From the NCBI GenBank assembly GCA_903892995.1, contig CAITKP010000037.1, forward strand, positions 1 through 64,000: a stretch of 64,000 nt of DNA, in the 5' to 3' direction. This stretch comes from an uncultured Campylobacterales bacterium. GTDB taxonomy: Bacteria > Campylobacterota > Campylobacteria > Campylobacterales > Sulfurimonadaceae. This document shows positions 25,163 to 34,790 of the stretch, piece by piece; positions within the stretch are counted from its first letter, which is position 1; every line of letters starts with the position of its first letter. The notes under the pieces are model-generated. The model had not been told where the DNA came from, did not search any database, and saw only the letters and a program-made list of their open reading frames with translations. The translations under genes were made by a program, and so were the position numbers.

Positions 25163-27034
25163 CTATTTTTTTGCAGCCATTTTTATATAGATATGTAAAA
25201 TCTCTAAGGCTGCGGGCGTCATTCCAGAAATCTGTAATGCTGCTTGCAGAGTCGGTGGATTGAAGCGTTCTAGCTTTTCAACGATCTCTTTTGAAAGTCC
25301 ACTCACACCTGCAAAATCAAACCCTTGTGGAATCTGTATAGTGAGATATTTTTTCATCTTTTCGATCTCTTGGCTTTGCTTATCGACATATCTTGCATAT
25401 TTTGCTTCGACTAAGATCTCCTCTTTGATATACTCATCATATTGACTCAAGTCTGGCACGATTGCGACCATCTTTTCAACAGTAAAACTTTTACGAGCAA
25501 CAAGCTGTTCTGCGTAGATTGTATCGCTTATTTTTTCCTCATCCAAACTTTCTAGTAAAGCAATAAACTCTTTGTTTGGCGTAAATTTTGTCTCTTTTAA
25601 AAGCTCTATTCCAGCTTGAATCTGCTCTTTTTTGACAAGCATCTTCTCGTATACTTCTTTTGGAAGAAGTCCAAGTTCAAAGCCATAAGCACTCAAACGC
25701 ACATCTGCTGATTCTTCACGAAGAAGTAAGCGATACTCAGCACGTGAAGTAAACATACGGTATGGTTCTTTTGTCCCTTTTGTAACCAAATCATCAATCA
25801 AAACACCGATGTATGCTTCATCGCGACGAAGTACAAGCGGTTCTTTACCTTGCAATGAAAGTGAAACATTGATACCTGCCATAAGTCCTTGCGCGGCAGC
25901 TTCTTCATAACCCGTCGTTCCGTTTATCTGCCCTGCGAGATACAAATTTTTCACTTTTTTAGTCTCTAAAGAGTGTTTGAGTTCTGTGGGATCAACATAA
26001 TCATACTCAATCGCATATCCATAACGCACAATGCGGGCATTTTCCATCCCTTTTACAGAGTGGATCATCTCCTCTTGCACATCAACGGGAAGCGAAGTGC
26101 TCATGCCGTTGATGTAGCATTCTGTATTGTCAAGTGTTTGAGGTTCTATGAAAAGATGGTGCTGATCTTTATCTCGAAAACGGTTGATCTTATCTTCGAT
26201 ACTTGGACAATATCTCGGACCGACACCCTCGATCTGACCTGTAAAAAGCGGTGCTCTGTGAAAATTGCCCTCGATGATGGAGTGTGTATCTGTATTTGTA
26301 TAAGCGATGTAACATGGAAGCTGTTTTTTAGTGCGTGCGAACTCTTCACGATCGGTTCTAAAACTAAATGGCGTTGGAAGCGTATCGCCATCTTGAACTT
26401 CCATGACGCTTAGATCAATGCTCGAAGTATCGATCCTCGCACATGTTCCTGTTTTTAAACGCCCAACTCTTAAACCTTTACATGTAAGCGATTCTGAGAG
26501 ATTTTCAGCAGAAAATTCGCCAAAGCGTCCAGCAGATTTTTTATACTCGCCGATATGAATGACACCTTTTAAAAATGTACCTGTTGTAAGGATGACGCGA
26601 GCGGCTTTATATTCATGAAAAAGTTCTGTTCTCACACCCACAACTGTGTCGCCATCAAACAAAAGTGCTTCAGCTGTTTCTTGTTTGAGTTCTAAATTTG
26701 GAGTTGTTAAAATAGTGTTTCTTGCTATGATGCGGTACTTGTCCATATCGATCTGCGCGCGGGTTCCACGCACTGCTGGACCTTTTGTTTGGTTTAAAAT
26801 GCGAAACTGTATTCCCGCTTCATCGGTGATAAGTCCCATCTCTCCGCCAAGTGCATCAAGCTCTTTGACCAAATGCCCTTTAGCAAGTCCGCCAACTGCT
26901 GGATTACAGCTTGTTGCACCCACTTGTTCAGCAAGCATCGAGAGTAAAAGAGTTTTTTGTCCCATTCTTGCACATGCCAAGGAAGCTTCAACGCCCGCAT
27001 GTCCGCCACCAATTACTATTACATCATAATTCAT
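25163..27034 (-). CDS. mnmG: tRNA uridine-34 carboxymethylaminomethyl enzyme, FAD subunit
   Basis: With MnmE it adds the carboxymethylaminomethyl group to U34 of several tRNAs. [10 protein letters not shown] marks the FAD site; [14 protein letters not shown], the ALGGEMGLI segment, [11 protein letters not shown] and [15 protein letters not shown] are family signatures; the helical C-terminal domain binds MnmE. The open frame extends 39 codons further upstream, but [11 protein letters not shown] is the family start, so 27034 is used, giving 623 residues. A palindrome at 26478 encodes Leu-Thr-Cys-Lys. Confidence 0.97.
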   Translation of the reverse strand: MNYDVIVIGGGHAGVEASLACARMGQKTLLLSMLAEQVGATSCNPAVGGLAKGHLVKELDALGGEMGLITDEAGIQFRILNQTKGPAVRGTRAQIDMDKYRIIARNTILTTPNLELKQETAEALLFDGDTVVGVRTELFHEYKAARVILTTGTFLKGVIHIGEYKKSAGRFGEFSAENLSESLTCKGLRVGRLKTGTCARIDTSSIDLSVMEVQDGDTLPTPFSFRTDREEFARTKKQLPCYIAYTNTDTHSIIEGNFHRAPLFTGQIEGVGPRYCPSIEDKINRFRDKDQHHLFIEPQTLDNTECYINGMSTSLPVDVQEEMIHSVKGMENARIVRYGYAIEYDYVDPTELKHSLETKKVKNLYLAGQINGTTGYEEAAAQGLMAGINVSLSLQGKEPLVLRRDEAYIGVLIDDLVTKGTKEPYRMFTSRAEYRLLLREESADVRLSAYGFELGLLPKEVYEKMLVKKEQIQAGIELLKETKFTPNKEFIALLESLDEEKISDTIYAEQLVARKSFTVEKMVAIVPDLSQYDEYIKEEILVEAKYARYVDKQSQEIEKMKKYLTIQIPQGFDFAGVSGLSKEIVEKLERFNPPTLQAALQISGMTPAALEILHIYIKMAAKK

Positions 27035-27177
27035 AATATTTTTCCAAAATGTAGGATAATTTTTTGAAATTATAGCAGTTCCTCTAACTATACAGATTGA
27101 AAGATTTCTATATTGATAAAAGATTAATCTATAATTCATTACAATTGGCAAAAATTATATTTATCATCGGAATTTTA

Positions 27178-28281
27178 ATGAATACTATTAATGTACTAGC
27201 AGTCGATGACGAACCATTTAACTTAGACCTTATAGAACTTGCCTTTTTCGATATGCCTCATGTAATACTCACCCAAGCCATTAATGGCAAAGATGCCTTA
27301 GAAAAACTCCAAACTTGCGATGCAGAAGTAGTTTTACTCGATTTAAGAATGCCTATAATGGATGGATTTGAAACGCTACAAAGAATAAAAAATGATCCTA
27401 TTTTCTCAAAAATTCCCGTTATTATCGTCACAGCTAACAGTGAAGAGAAGCATAAAGCTCTTAAAATGGGAGCAAACGATTTTTTAAGCAAACCAGTAGA
27501 TGTCGAAGAGCTCAAACTTCGCACCTCAAACCAAGCCTCTTTGTATAAAGCGCAAAAGGAGCTTGAAAAACTCAACAAAAATCTTGATCAACTTGTTGAA
27601 ACAAGAACAAATGAGCTTAACCTCGCACTTTTACAAGCCAAAGAAACAGAGTATGAAATCTCTTTGCGTCTTGGTCGTGCGAGTGAATATCGAGACCTAG
27701 AAACTGGGATGCATATCAAAAGAATGAGTCATTACTCGGCGCTTTTAGGAAGACTCTGGGGTATGGATGAAGAGGAGGAACAACTGCTTTTATATGCATC
27801 ACCTCTGCATGATATAGGTAAAATAGGGATTCCTGATGTAATTTTGCTCAAACCTGGAAAACTTGATGAGGGTGAATTTAAACTGATGAAAGAGCATACA
27901 ACTATCGGTGGTTTGATGCTAGAGGATGGAGAAAAATACCCAATTATCAAAGCAGGACAGATCATAGCAACCCAACACCATGAAAAGTATGATGGCACTG
28001 GCTATCCAAAAGGTCTCAAAGGGGAAGATATCCATATACATGCAAGGATTGTAGCTATTGCTGATGTGTTTGATGCGCTTTCATCAAAACGGGTTTACAA
28101 GGATGCCTTTCCTTTAGAAAAAACCCTACAGATCCTAGCTGAGGGAAAATCTTCTCACTTTGATCCGCTTCTTCTTGATCTTTTTTTAGAGAATATAGAA
28201 CAATTTTTAGAGATCCAAGTCGCTTTTCCTGATGTTGATGAAGCACCACATATACTAAACCTTATTGAGGAGTGCAGATGA
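27178..28281 (+). CDS. Response regulator with HD-GYP output domain
   Basis: A CheY-like receiver (about residues 1-120; acidic pair in VDDEP, phospho-acceptor Asp in VLLDLRMPIMDG, Lys in FLSKPVD) is joined by a coiled coil to an HD-GYP domain: LHDIGKIGIPD, HHEKYDGTGYP and ADVFDALSSKRVYK. HD-GYP domains hydrolyse cyclic-di-GMP, so the protein probably lowers c-di-GMP when phosphorylated. The start at 27178 (MNTINVL) replaces a 27-codon upstream extension of poor quality. It opens a five-gene signalling operon and overlaps the next gene by 4 bases. Confidence 0.94.
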   Translation: MNTINVLAVDDEPFNLDLIELAFFDMPHVILTQAINGKDALEKLQTCDAEVVLLDLRMPIMDGFETLQRIKNDPIFSKIPVIIVTANSEEKHKALKMGANDFLSKPVDVEELKLRTSNQASLYKAQKELEKLNKNLDQLVETRTNELNLALLQAKETEYEISLRLGRASEYRDLETGMHIKRMSHYSALLGRLWGMDEEEEQLLLYASPLHDIGKIGIPDVILLKPGKLDEGEFKLMKEHTTIGGLMLEDGEKYPIIKAGQIIATQHHEKYDGTGYPKGLKGEDIHIHARIVAIADVFDALSSKRVYKDAFPLEKTLQILAEGKSSHFDPLLLDLFLENIEQFLEIQVAFPDVDEAPHILNLIEECR

Positions 28282-28643
28282 AACTTTTACTTGTCGAGGA
28301 TGAAGATTTTAACCTTATGGTGCTTGAGGAGATGATCAGGATATTTTATCCCGATTCACAAACCATGAGCGCAGTCAATGGAGAACTCGCCTATGAGATC
28401 TTAAAAGAAAATAGCTTTGATCTTATTTTGAGCGATGTTAATATGCCTGTTCTTGATGGTTATGGTCTTGTAAAAAAGATCAAAGAGGAGCTCAAACTCT
28501 CTACTCCTACTGTTGCTGTCACAGCTTTTGCTGTTCAAGGCGATAGAGAAAAAATCCTTCTTTCAGGTTTTGATGATTATGTTTCAAAACCAATCGATAT
28601 GAGTGAACTTCAAAAAGTATTAGATAAGTATCTTCTTGGATAA
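28278..28643 (+). CDS. Single-domain response regulator
   Basis: A stand-alone receiver of 121 residues with LLLVEDEDFNL, phospho-acceptor Asp in ILSDVNMPVLDG and Lys in YVSKPID. It has no output domain and may carry phosphate within a relay or block the partner kinases. ATG at 28278 overlaps the TGA of the HD-GYP gene and has GGAG 7 bases upstream; the GTG two codons earlier is less likely. Confidence 0.92.
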   Translation: MKLLLVEDEDFNLMVLEEMIRIFYPDSQTMSAVNGELAYEILKENSFDLILSDVNMPVLDGYGLVKKIKEELKLSTPTVAVTAFAVQGDREKILLSGFDDYVSKPIDMSELQKVLDKYLLG

Positions 28644-28649
28644 GTACCA

Positions 28650-30950
28650 ATGAAAACATATAATATTGCCTATTGCAATATAGATGCTCTAAAATCTTGG
28701 ATAAAATCTATCGATTTTACTCTCGCAAAATCTGCTTTAATACAACTCTTTAGTGGTGTCGATGATTATACACTTCTCCAAGAGATATCTACTTATTTAC
28801 AAGCCAATATAGCTAATCTTACCATTATTGGAACCTCAACTGCAGGTGAAATTCTTGAGGGAGAGATGCGTGATGAAACTATTGTCATCTCTCTAACTCT
28901 TTTTGAGAAAACGACTCTTGCCTCTTGTATATTTCATTCTGAAGATTCTTATATTCTAGGTCAAAAAGTTGCACAAGCCATAGTTTCTCAAGATACCAAA
29001 GCGATTATTATGTTTGCGGATGGCCTTACATGTAATGGTGAAGCTATACTACGCGGATTTACAGATAAAGCGGGAAGTGAGATAGTTATCGCAGGCGGTA
29101 TGGCGGGAGATAATAGCAACTTTGTAAAAACATTTCTGCTTCATAATGGCAATATAACCAAAAACGCTGTAGTGGCTGTTGCACTAAACAACGAAGATCT
29201 CATTGTCTATAATAATTATAATCTTTCTTGGCGCGCTATCGGATTGCCGATGAAAATCACAAAAGCAAATAAAAACCATATTATCGAGATCAACAATCGA
29301 CCAAGCATAGAGGTTTACCGTGACTATCTTGGAGAAAAAGTTATACAGAACCTTCCAGAATCTGCAATTGAATTTCCACTTATTTTTGAGAGAAATGGGA
29401 TTCAAATAGCAAGAGATATCCTAGCGAGTGATAATGGATCTCTTATTTTCGCTGGAGAGATCCCTGAGGGAACTGAAGTCTATTTTGGAGTAGCAAGCGC
29501 AGCAGAGTTTGATAAAGAAAGACAAAGGATTGTAAAAGAGAGTTCACAAGTCCCGATCCAAACTCTTTTTGTTTATTCATGCGTTACTCGTAAAACATTT
29601 TTGGACAAAGAGCTTGAACTTGAGTTCAAACCACTAAGCAACATAGCGCCTCTTAGCGGTTTTTTTACGTATGGAGAGCTTTATTATGCAAATAAAAGCT
29701 GTGAAATGCTCAATATTACGACAACTATTTTAGGAGTTTCAGAATCAAATGAAATCAAACCCTTCAAGCCTTTAAAATCCACTAGTAAAAGAGTAAGTCT
29801 TTCTACTTCTGCGCTGATTCATCTTGTTGATAAGAGTATTAATGAACTCAAGCAAGAGTCAGCACAAAAGCAAAATTCCATTGCTATTCTAGGTCAATAC
29901 CAAAATGCGATGGATCAATCCTATATCATCTCCCAAACAGACACAAAAGGGCGTATCACCTTTGTCAATGATCTTTTTTGCAAAATATCAGGATACACCA
30001 AAGAGGAACTTATCGGAAAATCCCATAGTTTTGTACGTCATGAAGATATGCCAAGTGAACTCTTCAAAGATATGTGGCAAACCATCCATGCAAAAAAAGT
30101 TTGGCGTGGAATTGTGAAAAATAAACACAAACTAGGATCAAGCTATTACGTCAATGCAACTGTTTTTCCTCTTTTGGATAAAGATGACATTATTATAGGC
30201 TATGTTGGTATTCGAGATGATATTACAGAACTTGTAAAAGCCAAAGAGGAAGCGCTCAGTGCAGAGAAAGCAAAAAGCGCATTTTTGGCGACCATGAGCC
30301 ATGAGCTTCGTACTCCGCTCAATGCCGTGATTGGTTTCTCTCAAATTCTTATGAATAGAAGTGATATGCCCATCCATACAGTCAAATCTTTTATTGAGAA
30401 GATCCATCTCTCTGGAAAACATCTCTTATCGCTCGTCAACAACATTTTAGATTTTTCTAAAATGGAAGCTCAAAATATGGAACTAAAAAAGCAAGCCGTT
30501 GATCTAAATTATCTTATTGCAGATAGTATTACGCTCATTGAAACAGCAGCAAGCAATAAAAAAATCAGAATAAACAAAGAAAATTTCATTGCCAACACAG
30601 TGTTTGGCGATGCGCAACTTCTCAAGCAAGTCCTGCTAAACATTCTTTCAAATGCTGTAAAATTTACGCCAGAGAAAACAACAATAACGCTTACATGTAA
30701 GGAAACTGAAAGTGAGTGTATTATCTCTATTTGTGATGAGGGTGTTGGTCTTGACCAAGAGCAGATCAAACATCTTTTTAAGCCCTTTTCCCAAATCAAA
30801 GAGCATCAAAATGAAGCGATTAAAGGAACAGGGCTTGGTCTTGCCATCTCCAAAAAGATTATAGAACTCCATCACGGCAAAATAGAGGTTCAAAGCCAAG
30901 TAGGACAGGGAAGCTGTTTTAATATTTATCTCCCAAAGGAAACAAAATGA
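28650..30950 (+). CDS. FIST-PAS sensor histidine kinase
   Basis: Domains in order: FIST N (about residues 20-220, with IIGTSTAGEI and IAGGMAGDN), FIST C (about 225-370, ending YSCVTRK...PLSGFFTYGE), PAS (about 420-525, FVNDLFCKISGYTKEELIGKS), HisKA with phospho-acceptor H551 in SHELRTP, and HATPase ([13 protein letters not shown]). There is no membrane segment, so it senses in the cytoplasm; FIST domains are thought to bind small ligands such as amino acids. It ends in an ATGA overlap with the next kinase. Its partner is likely one of the two receivers upstream. Confidence 0.92.
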   Translation: MKTYNIAYCNIDALKSWIKSIDFTLAKSALIQLFSGVDDYTLLQEISTYLQANIANLTIIGTSTAGEILEGEMRDETIVISLTLFEKTTLASCIFHSEDSYILGQKVAQAIVSQDTKAIIMFADGLTCNGEAILRGFTDKAGSEIVIAGGMAGDNSNFVKTFLLHNGNITKNAVVAVALNNEDLIVYNNYNLSWRAIGLPMKITKANKNHIIEINNRPSIEVYRDYLGEKVIQNLPESAIEFPLIFERNGIQIARDILASDNGSLIFAGEIPEGTEVYFGVASAAEFDKERQRIVKESSQVPIQTLFVYSCVTRKTFLDKELELEFKPLSNIAPLSGFFTYGELYYANKSCEMLNITTTILGVSESNEIKPFKPLKSTSKRVSLSTSALIHLVDKSINELKQESAQKQNSIAILGQYQNAMDQSYIISQTDTKGRITFVNDLFCKISGYTKEELIGKSHSFVRHEDMPSELFKDMWQTIHAKKVWRGIVKNKHKLGSSYYVNATVFPLLDKDDIIIGYVGIRDDITELVKAKEEALSAEKAKSAFLATMSHELRTPLNAVIGFSQILMNRSDMPIHTVKSFIEKIHLSGKHLLSLVNNILDFSKMEAQNMELKKQAVDLNYLIADSITLIETAASNKKIRINKENFIANTVFGDAQLLKQVLLNILSNAVKFTPEKTTITLTCKETESECIISICDEGVGLDQEQIKHLFKPFSQIKEHQNEAIKGTGLGLAISKKIIELHHGKIEVQSQVGQGSCFNIYLPKETK

Positions 30951-33274
30951 CATCAAGATTAGAACTTATAACACAAACTTTTCACATCACAAAACAGGTT
31001 TTAGATGATAGAAAAGGTGTGGGTCTTTATATAGAATCTTTAGCATCTTTGATTGTCGATAGATTTTATGATTATTTCCTCTCCAATCCAGAGTTTGCAA
31101 CTGTGCTCAATAAAGCAGACATTCCAAGACTCAAACGTATTCGTATAGAGTTTTTGATCTCATTATTTAATGAAAACTTCGATGATGAGCTTTTCAACAA
31201 GCTCTCTCGGGCACATCTTGATACACCAATAAGAGTCAATCCATATATCATCGCTTCGGCATTTGAAATACTCATAGAGTGTATCATCGATATCTCTTCT
31301 GTAAACGATCTACTCAAAAGAGATCTCAAAACTATTTTAAAATTTTTACATATTGCTGAGTTTATTATCCAAGATGATTTCCTAAAAAATACATCCGTTG
31401 CCGAACCAAGCAATATGCGAGTTGATATTGTAGATGCATTTGAAACACTTTTTGAGATGCTTGCCATCCATAAAAACAAACACACAGAACTCTTAGAGTT
31501 TTTTGAAAAAAATGAACTCAAAGAGCCCGATTCTGCGAATTTACCAAGTTCTGATTTTCAAAGTTGTATATTTACATTAAGTCTTGAAAAAATCCAAAAA
31601 CAGTTTGCAAACTTCAAAGATTTTAATCTTGATATCGCAAATATTGCTCTTTTGCACGAACAATATCATAATGAGGTCAAAGCACTTTATACGCTCATGG
31701 CAAACAATGAGAATGCAAGTGAGCAGATGAAAATCATAGAAAAAACCTCTACACAACTTTTTGAAAGTATTAGCAAACCCTTTGAGCATAGCTCCTCTTT
31801 GACCTTCTTATCGATCAACTCTGGAATGCGTTTTATGCGTAAATACAACGCAATCATCTATGAGACAAAATTCATCCCCTTCAATAACTCAAAAAATATG
31901 ATCGATTTTGTTCAAAATATGATGAATGAAGCTTTAAAAGGCTCTCTTGCATGGGCTATTTTAAGTATTGATGTCAGTGCAAACAAAGAGGGGCATAAAA
32001 CTGGCGAACTCAGTGAAACTATCACCCTCTCTAATGTAACACTTTATGTTACCTTGGTCATTAAAGATGTCCCTTATAAATCCTTTATTATCGATGTTAT
32101 CACTGTATTTTTGGAAGTACTTAAAACATCTATTATTAACAGAGAAAAAGAGTACTCTCTTTTAGCGCTTGCAGATAAAGCAGAAACAGCAAACCGTGCA
32201 AAAGATATGTTTTTGGCAAATATGAGCCATGAGTTGCGCACTCCGCTCAATGCGATCATCGGCTTTTCACAGATTCTTAAAACACGACAAGAGATCCCTG
32301 AAAACCTGCGCCCCTACATAGACAAGATCTCTATTTCGGGCAATAACCTTTTAAATCTTGTAAATACCATTTTAGATTTTGCAAAAATAGAAGCTGGTAA
32401 AATCTCTTATCATCCAAAAATGACTCTTGTTTCAGATGTTACAAGCGAAGTTTCCATCATGACAAGCTCACTAGCTGCGGCAAAAAACATCTCCTTAGAG
32501 TTTCCCGGTGATCTCTCTTTGGTTTTATATATCGATCCTCAGCTTATGAAACAAGTTCTTTTAAATATTCTCTCAAATGCAATCAAGTTTACTCCAGACA
32601 ATGGAAAGATCTCACTTGCAGTTGATTTTAATCAAGAAAAAAATGAGTTTATTCTCTCAATATGTGACACTGGAGTTGGGATGTCCAGTGAAGATATCTC
32701 TAAACTTTTCACACCATTTACACAAATAGACAACCATCTTCAGTCCTCTTCAAAGGGAACAGGTCTTGGACTTGTCATCACAAAAAGAATTGTTGAAGAT
32801 CTTCATAAAGGGCATATTTGGGTTGAAAGTGAAGTTGGAAAGGGAAGCTGTTTTTACATCTCACTTCCGATCTCAGATGAACTCTCTACCATAGCCATCT
32901 TTCCATCACCACAAAAAAGAGCAACAGATCTTCTCATCGTCGAGGATAATCAAGAGTTTGTAGATATTTTAGTCAGCAAACTCAATAACAATTTCAATAT
33001 CACAGTTACAAACTCAATCAAAAAGGCCAAAGAGTTGCTTGTGAAACATAAATATGACAAGATCATTTTAGACTTTTTCCTTATCGACGGTATCAGTTCT
33101 GAATTGCTCTACTTTATGGACACAAAAGAGATTACAACACCTGTTTATATTATCTCAGCAGAGGATGATTTAAAACTTGTTGCACATATTGGCGAATCTC
33201 AAAATATCGTCGGAGTCTTTAACAAAAAAGATTTAGAGATGATATGTGACACCCTCAATCGAGTAGTTTCGTGA
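30947..33274 (+). CDS. Globin-like hybrid sensor histidine kinase
   Basis: Residues about 1-150 look like a globin-coupled sensor: RFYDYFLSNPEFATVL, RIRIEFLISLF and RAHLDTPIRVNPYIIASA, in which H90 would be the proximal haem ligand. A middle region (about 200-400) is unassigned. HisKA follows with H428 in SHELRTP, then HATPase (GTGLGLVITKRI) and a C-terminal receiver with phospho-acceptor D709 in IILDFFLIDG; this receiver lacks the usual Lys-Pro after its last strand. No membrane segment. It may sense oxygen or nitric oxide. Kinase parts are certain, the globin reading is moderate. Confidence 0.88.
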   Translation: MTSRLELITQTFHITKQVLDDRKGVGLYIESLASLIVDRFYDYFLSNPEFATVLNKADIPRLKRIRIEFLISLFNENFDDELFNKLSRAHLDTPIRVNPYIIASAFEILIECIIDISSVNDLLKRDLKTILKFLHIAEFIIQDDFLKNTSVAEPSNMRVDIVDAFETLFEMLAIHKNKHTELLEFFEKNELKEPDSANLPSSDFQSCIFTLSLEKIQKQFANFKDFNLDIANIALLHEQYHNEVKALYTLMANNENASEQMKIIEKTSTQLFESISKPFEHSSSLTFLSINSGMRFMRKYNAIIYETKFIPFNNSKNMIDFVQNMMNEALKGSLAWAILSIDVSANKEGHKTGELSETITLSNVTLYVTLVIKDVPYKSFIIDVITVFLEVLKTSIINREKEYSLLALADKAETANRAKDMFLANMSHELRTPLNAIIGFSQILKTRQEIPENLRPYIDKISISGNNLLNLVNTILDFAKIEAGKISYHPKMTLVSDVTSEVSIMTSSLAAAKNISLEFPGDLSLVLYIDPQLMKQVLLNILSNAIKFTPDNGKISLAVDFNQEKNEFILSICDTGVGMSSEDISKLFTPFTQIDNHLQSSSKGTGLGLVITKRIVEDLHKGHIWVESEVGKGSCFYISLPISDELSTIAIFPSPQKRATDLLIVEDNQEFVDILVSKLNNNFNITVTNSIKKAKELLVKHKYDKIILDFFLIDGISSELLYFMDTKEITTPVYIISAEDDLKLVAHIGESQNIVGVFNKKDLEMICDTLNRVVS

Positions 33275-34050
33275 GCAACATCGTTTTACCAGAATCGTTT
33301 CCAACTCTTCCAAATGCAGTGCAAAAGATGCAGGAAATATTTGCGAATAGTCAAATTGACAATAAAACACTGATCGACCTTCTCCAAGATGATCCTCTTT
33401 TGTGTGCGAATATTCTCAAAATTGTAAACTCTCCACACTATGGTCTTATCAAAAAAATCTCTTCCATCTCTCACGCCGTTATGCTTCTTGGCGCGACAAT
33501 AATTCGTGGTATTGTTATGGCTGCAATGCTCAAAAAATCTTTTACTCTCAATCTTTTACCCTATAATATCTCCATTGAAGAGTTTGATAATATCTGTGCT
33601 TTGCGGGTTAGATTTTTAAACTCTCTTCCTAAGGATGTTGAACTCGATATGCAAATGCTTTCATCAGCAGCCTTTTTGATGGAAGCTGGAAAAATAATCA
33701 CTTCCAATCTGATCCTACAAAACAACTACAATAATCAATTTAGTGAACTTCTTCAAACACTCTGTATTGATGAAGCAGAAAAGCTTATCATCGGGATGGA
33801 CAGCTATCAGGTTGCTGGTGTTTTATTTCACAAATGGTCATTTGATGATGGATTTACACAGCTTGTTTCCAATATCTCCACACCCCAATCAAAAGGGCAA
33901 AAACTCTTACATGTAATCTCTACTCTCATTAGCGTCAAAGGGATACTCAGCGATGAAACTATCAACAATGCGCTCTCTCTTGCAACAGTTTATGAATTGG
34001 ATATAAACATTTTAAAAGATGCAATTACAGCAATCCTAAATGAAAAATAA
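33271..34050 (+). CDS. HDOD-domain signalling protein
   Basis: An HDOD domain covers most of its 259 residues: [38 protein letters not shown] and [20 protein letters not shown] domains lack the catalytic HD residues and usually act as protein-binding modules with c-di-GMP or kinase partners. The GTG start overlaps the stop of the hybrid kinase gene (GTGA), making it the last intact gene in the operon. In-frame palindrome at 33906 encodes Leu-His-Val. Confidence 0.88.
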   Translation: MSNIVLPESFPTLPNAVQKMQEIFANSQIDNKTLIDLLQDDPLLCANILKIVNSPHYGLIKKISSISHAVMLLGATIIRGIVMAAMLKKSFTLNLLPYNISIEEFDNICALRVRFLNSLPKDVELDMQMLSSAAFLMEAGKIITSNLILQNNYNNQFSELLQTLCIDEAEKLIIGMDSYQVAGVLFHKWSFDDGFTQLVSNISTPQSKGQKLLHVISTLISVKGILSDETINNALSLATVYELDINILKDAITAILNEK

Positions 34051-34097
34051 CAATAGACTTTTTTTTACAAAACTATGAAAATATCTCTATAGTGTTA

Positions 34098-34214
34098 GGT
34101 ACAGGTCTTGGATTAGCAATTGTGAAAAAAATCATTGAGATGCACGGAGGCGAGATCTGGGTGCAAAGCACTCCAAAAGAGAGAAGCCGTTTTTATTTTA
34201 CAATATCTCTTTAA
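34098..34214 (+). pseudogene. C-terminal remnant of a histidine kinase
   Basis: An open stretch of 38 codons encodes [23 protein letters not shown] and ends SRFYFTISL, which is the G2 box and last strands of a HATPase domain. It has no start codon of its own, and the rest of the kinase is absent: the sequence between the HDOD stop and 34098 does not continue it. It is not a copy of either kinase upstream (these have AISKKIIELHHGKI and VITKRIVEDLHKGH), so a third kinase gene was lost here. Confidence 0.75.
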
Positions 34215-34225
34215 AGAGATATAAT
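34197..34225 (+). promoter_or_regulatory. Strong sigma-70 promoter with palindromic spacer
   Basis: TTTACA (34197-34202) and TATAAT (34220-34225) are separated by 17 bases. The spacer and the start of the -10 make up a perfect 20-base palindrome, ATATCTCTTTAAAGAGATAT (34203-34222). It lies across the end of the kinase remnant and would drive ppnP. The palindrome could be an operator. Confidence 0.65.
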
Positions 34226-34249
34226 TTCGCCAAAAAAAAGGGAAAATAA

Positions 34250-34564
34250 ATGTCAAAATTTACAAATGTCGATGTAGTAAAAGAAGCAAATATCTATTTT
34301 GGTGGCAAAGTTACAAGCCGAACAGTTGAGTTTGCAAATGGTGAAAAAAAGACTCTAGGAATCATGCTTGAGGGTGAGTACACATTTGGTACAGCAGCCG
34401 CTGAAATCATGGAAATACTCGCAGGTGAAATAGCTATTAAACTTCCAGGAGATGAAGCATTCACAGATATGCAAGCACCTTGTGTATTTGAAGTACCTGC
34501 GAACAGCTCATTTGATATCGTAGTCAAAACTGTTACTGACTACTGCTGTTCATACATCAACTAA
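34250..34564 (+). CDS. ppnP: Pyrimidine/purine nucleoside phosphorylase
   Basis: A single cupin domain of 104 residues of the PpnP (YaiE, DUF1255) family; the run NIYFGGKVTSRTVEF, LGIMLEGEYTFGTAAAEIMEIL, and YCCSYI match the E. coli protein in order and length. It splits nucleosides with phosphate to bases and ribose-1-phosphate. The ATG has GGGAAAATAA ahead of it. A small acidic gene and a Sel1-repeat gene follow closely. Confidence 0.9.
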   Translation: MSKFTNVDVVKEANIYFGGKVTSRTVEFANGEKKTLGIMLEGEYTFGTAAAEIMEILAGEIAIKLPGDEAFTDMQAPCVFEVPANSSFDIVVKTVTDYCCSYIN

Positions 34565-34586
34565 TTTTTAAAAAGGAGGGAATGCA

Positions 34587-34790
34587 ATGATAGATCCATT
34601 AAAAGATTACGTTCCTGAAGTAGTTGAGTATGATGAAGAGGTTGATGGCGGTGGTGAACACCTCATCCGAGATGACCTTCTCAGCGAAAAAGAGATGCTT
34701 AAAGCTAAAATCACACAAGCAAAAGCAGCAAGAAAAGGTTTTCAAACCAATTTTCGCCAGCCTATCCGTACAGAAAACGAGGTAAAATGA
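34587..34790 (+). CDS. Small acidic protein, unknown
   Basis: A 67-residue protein, acidic in the first half (EVVEYDEEVDGGG) and basic and helical in the second (KAKITQAKAARKGF). No known domain was seen. An AAGGAGG site lies 6 bases before the ATG, and the stop overlaps the Sel1-repeat gene start by 4 bases, which together make it a credible gene. Confidence 0.6.
   Translation: MIDPLKDYVPEVVEYDEEVDGGGEHLIRDDLLSEKEMLKAKITQAKAARKGFQTNFRQPIRTENEVK

Noticed and set aside
25973-27029. Plus-strand open frames of 127-146 codons opposite mnmG
   Set aside because: Shadow frames of a certain gene; cysteine- and isoleucine-rich low-sense translations.
27035-27151. 39-codon extension of MnmG
   Set aside because: Family members start at [11 protein letters not shown]; the extension is in the divergent promoter region.
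27097-27177. 27-codon N-terminal extension of the HD-GYP regulator
   Set aside because: It reads through an AT-rich divergent promoter region and precedes the first residue of the receiver domain; MNTINVL is the natural start.
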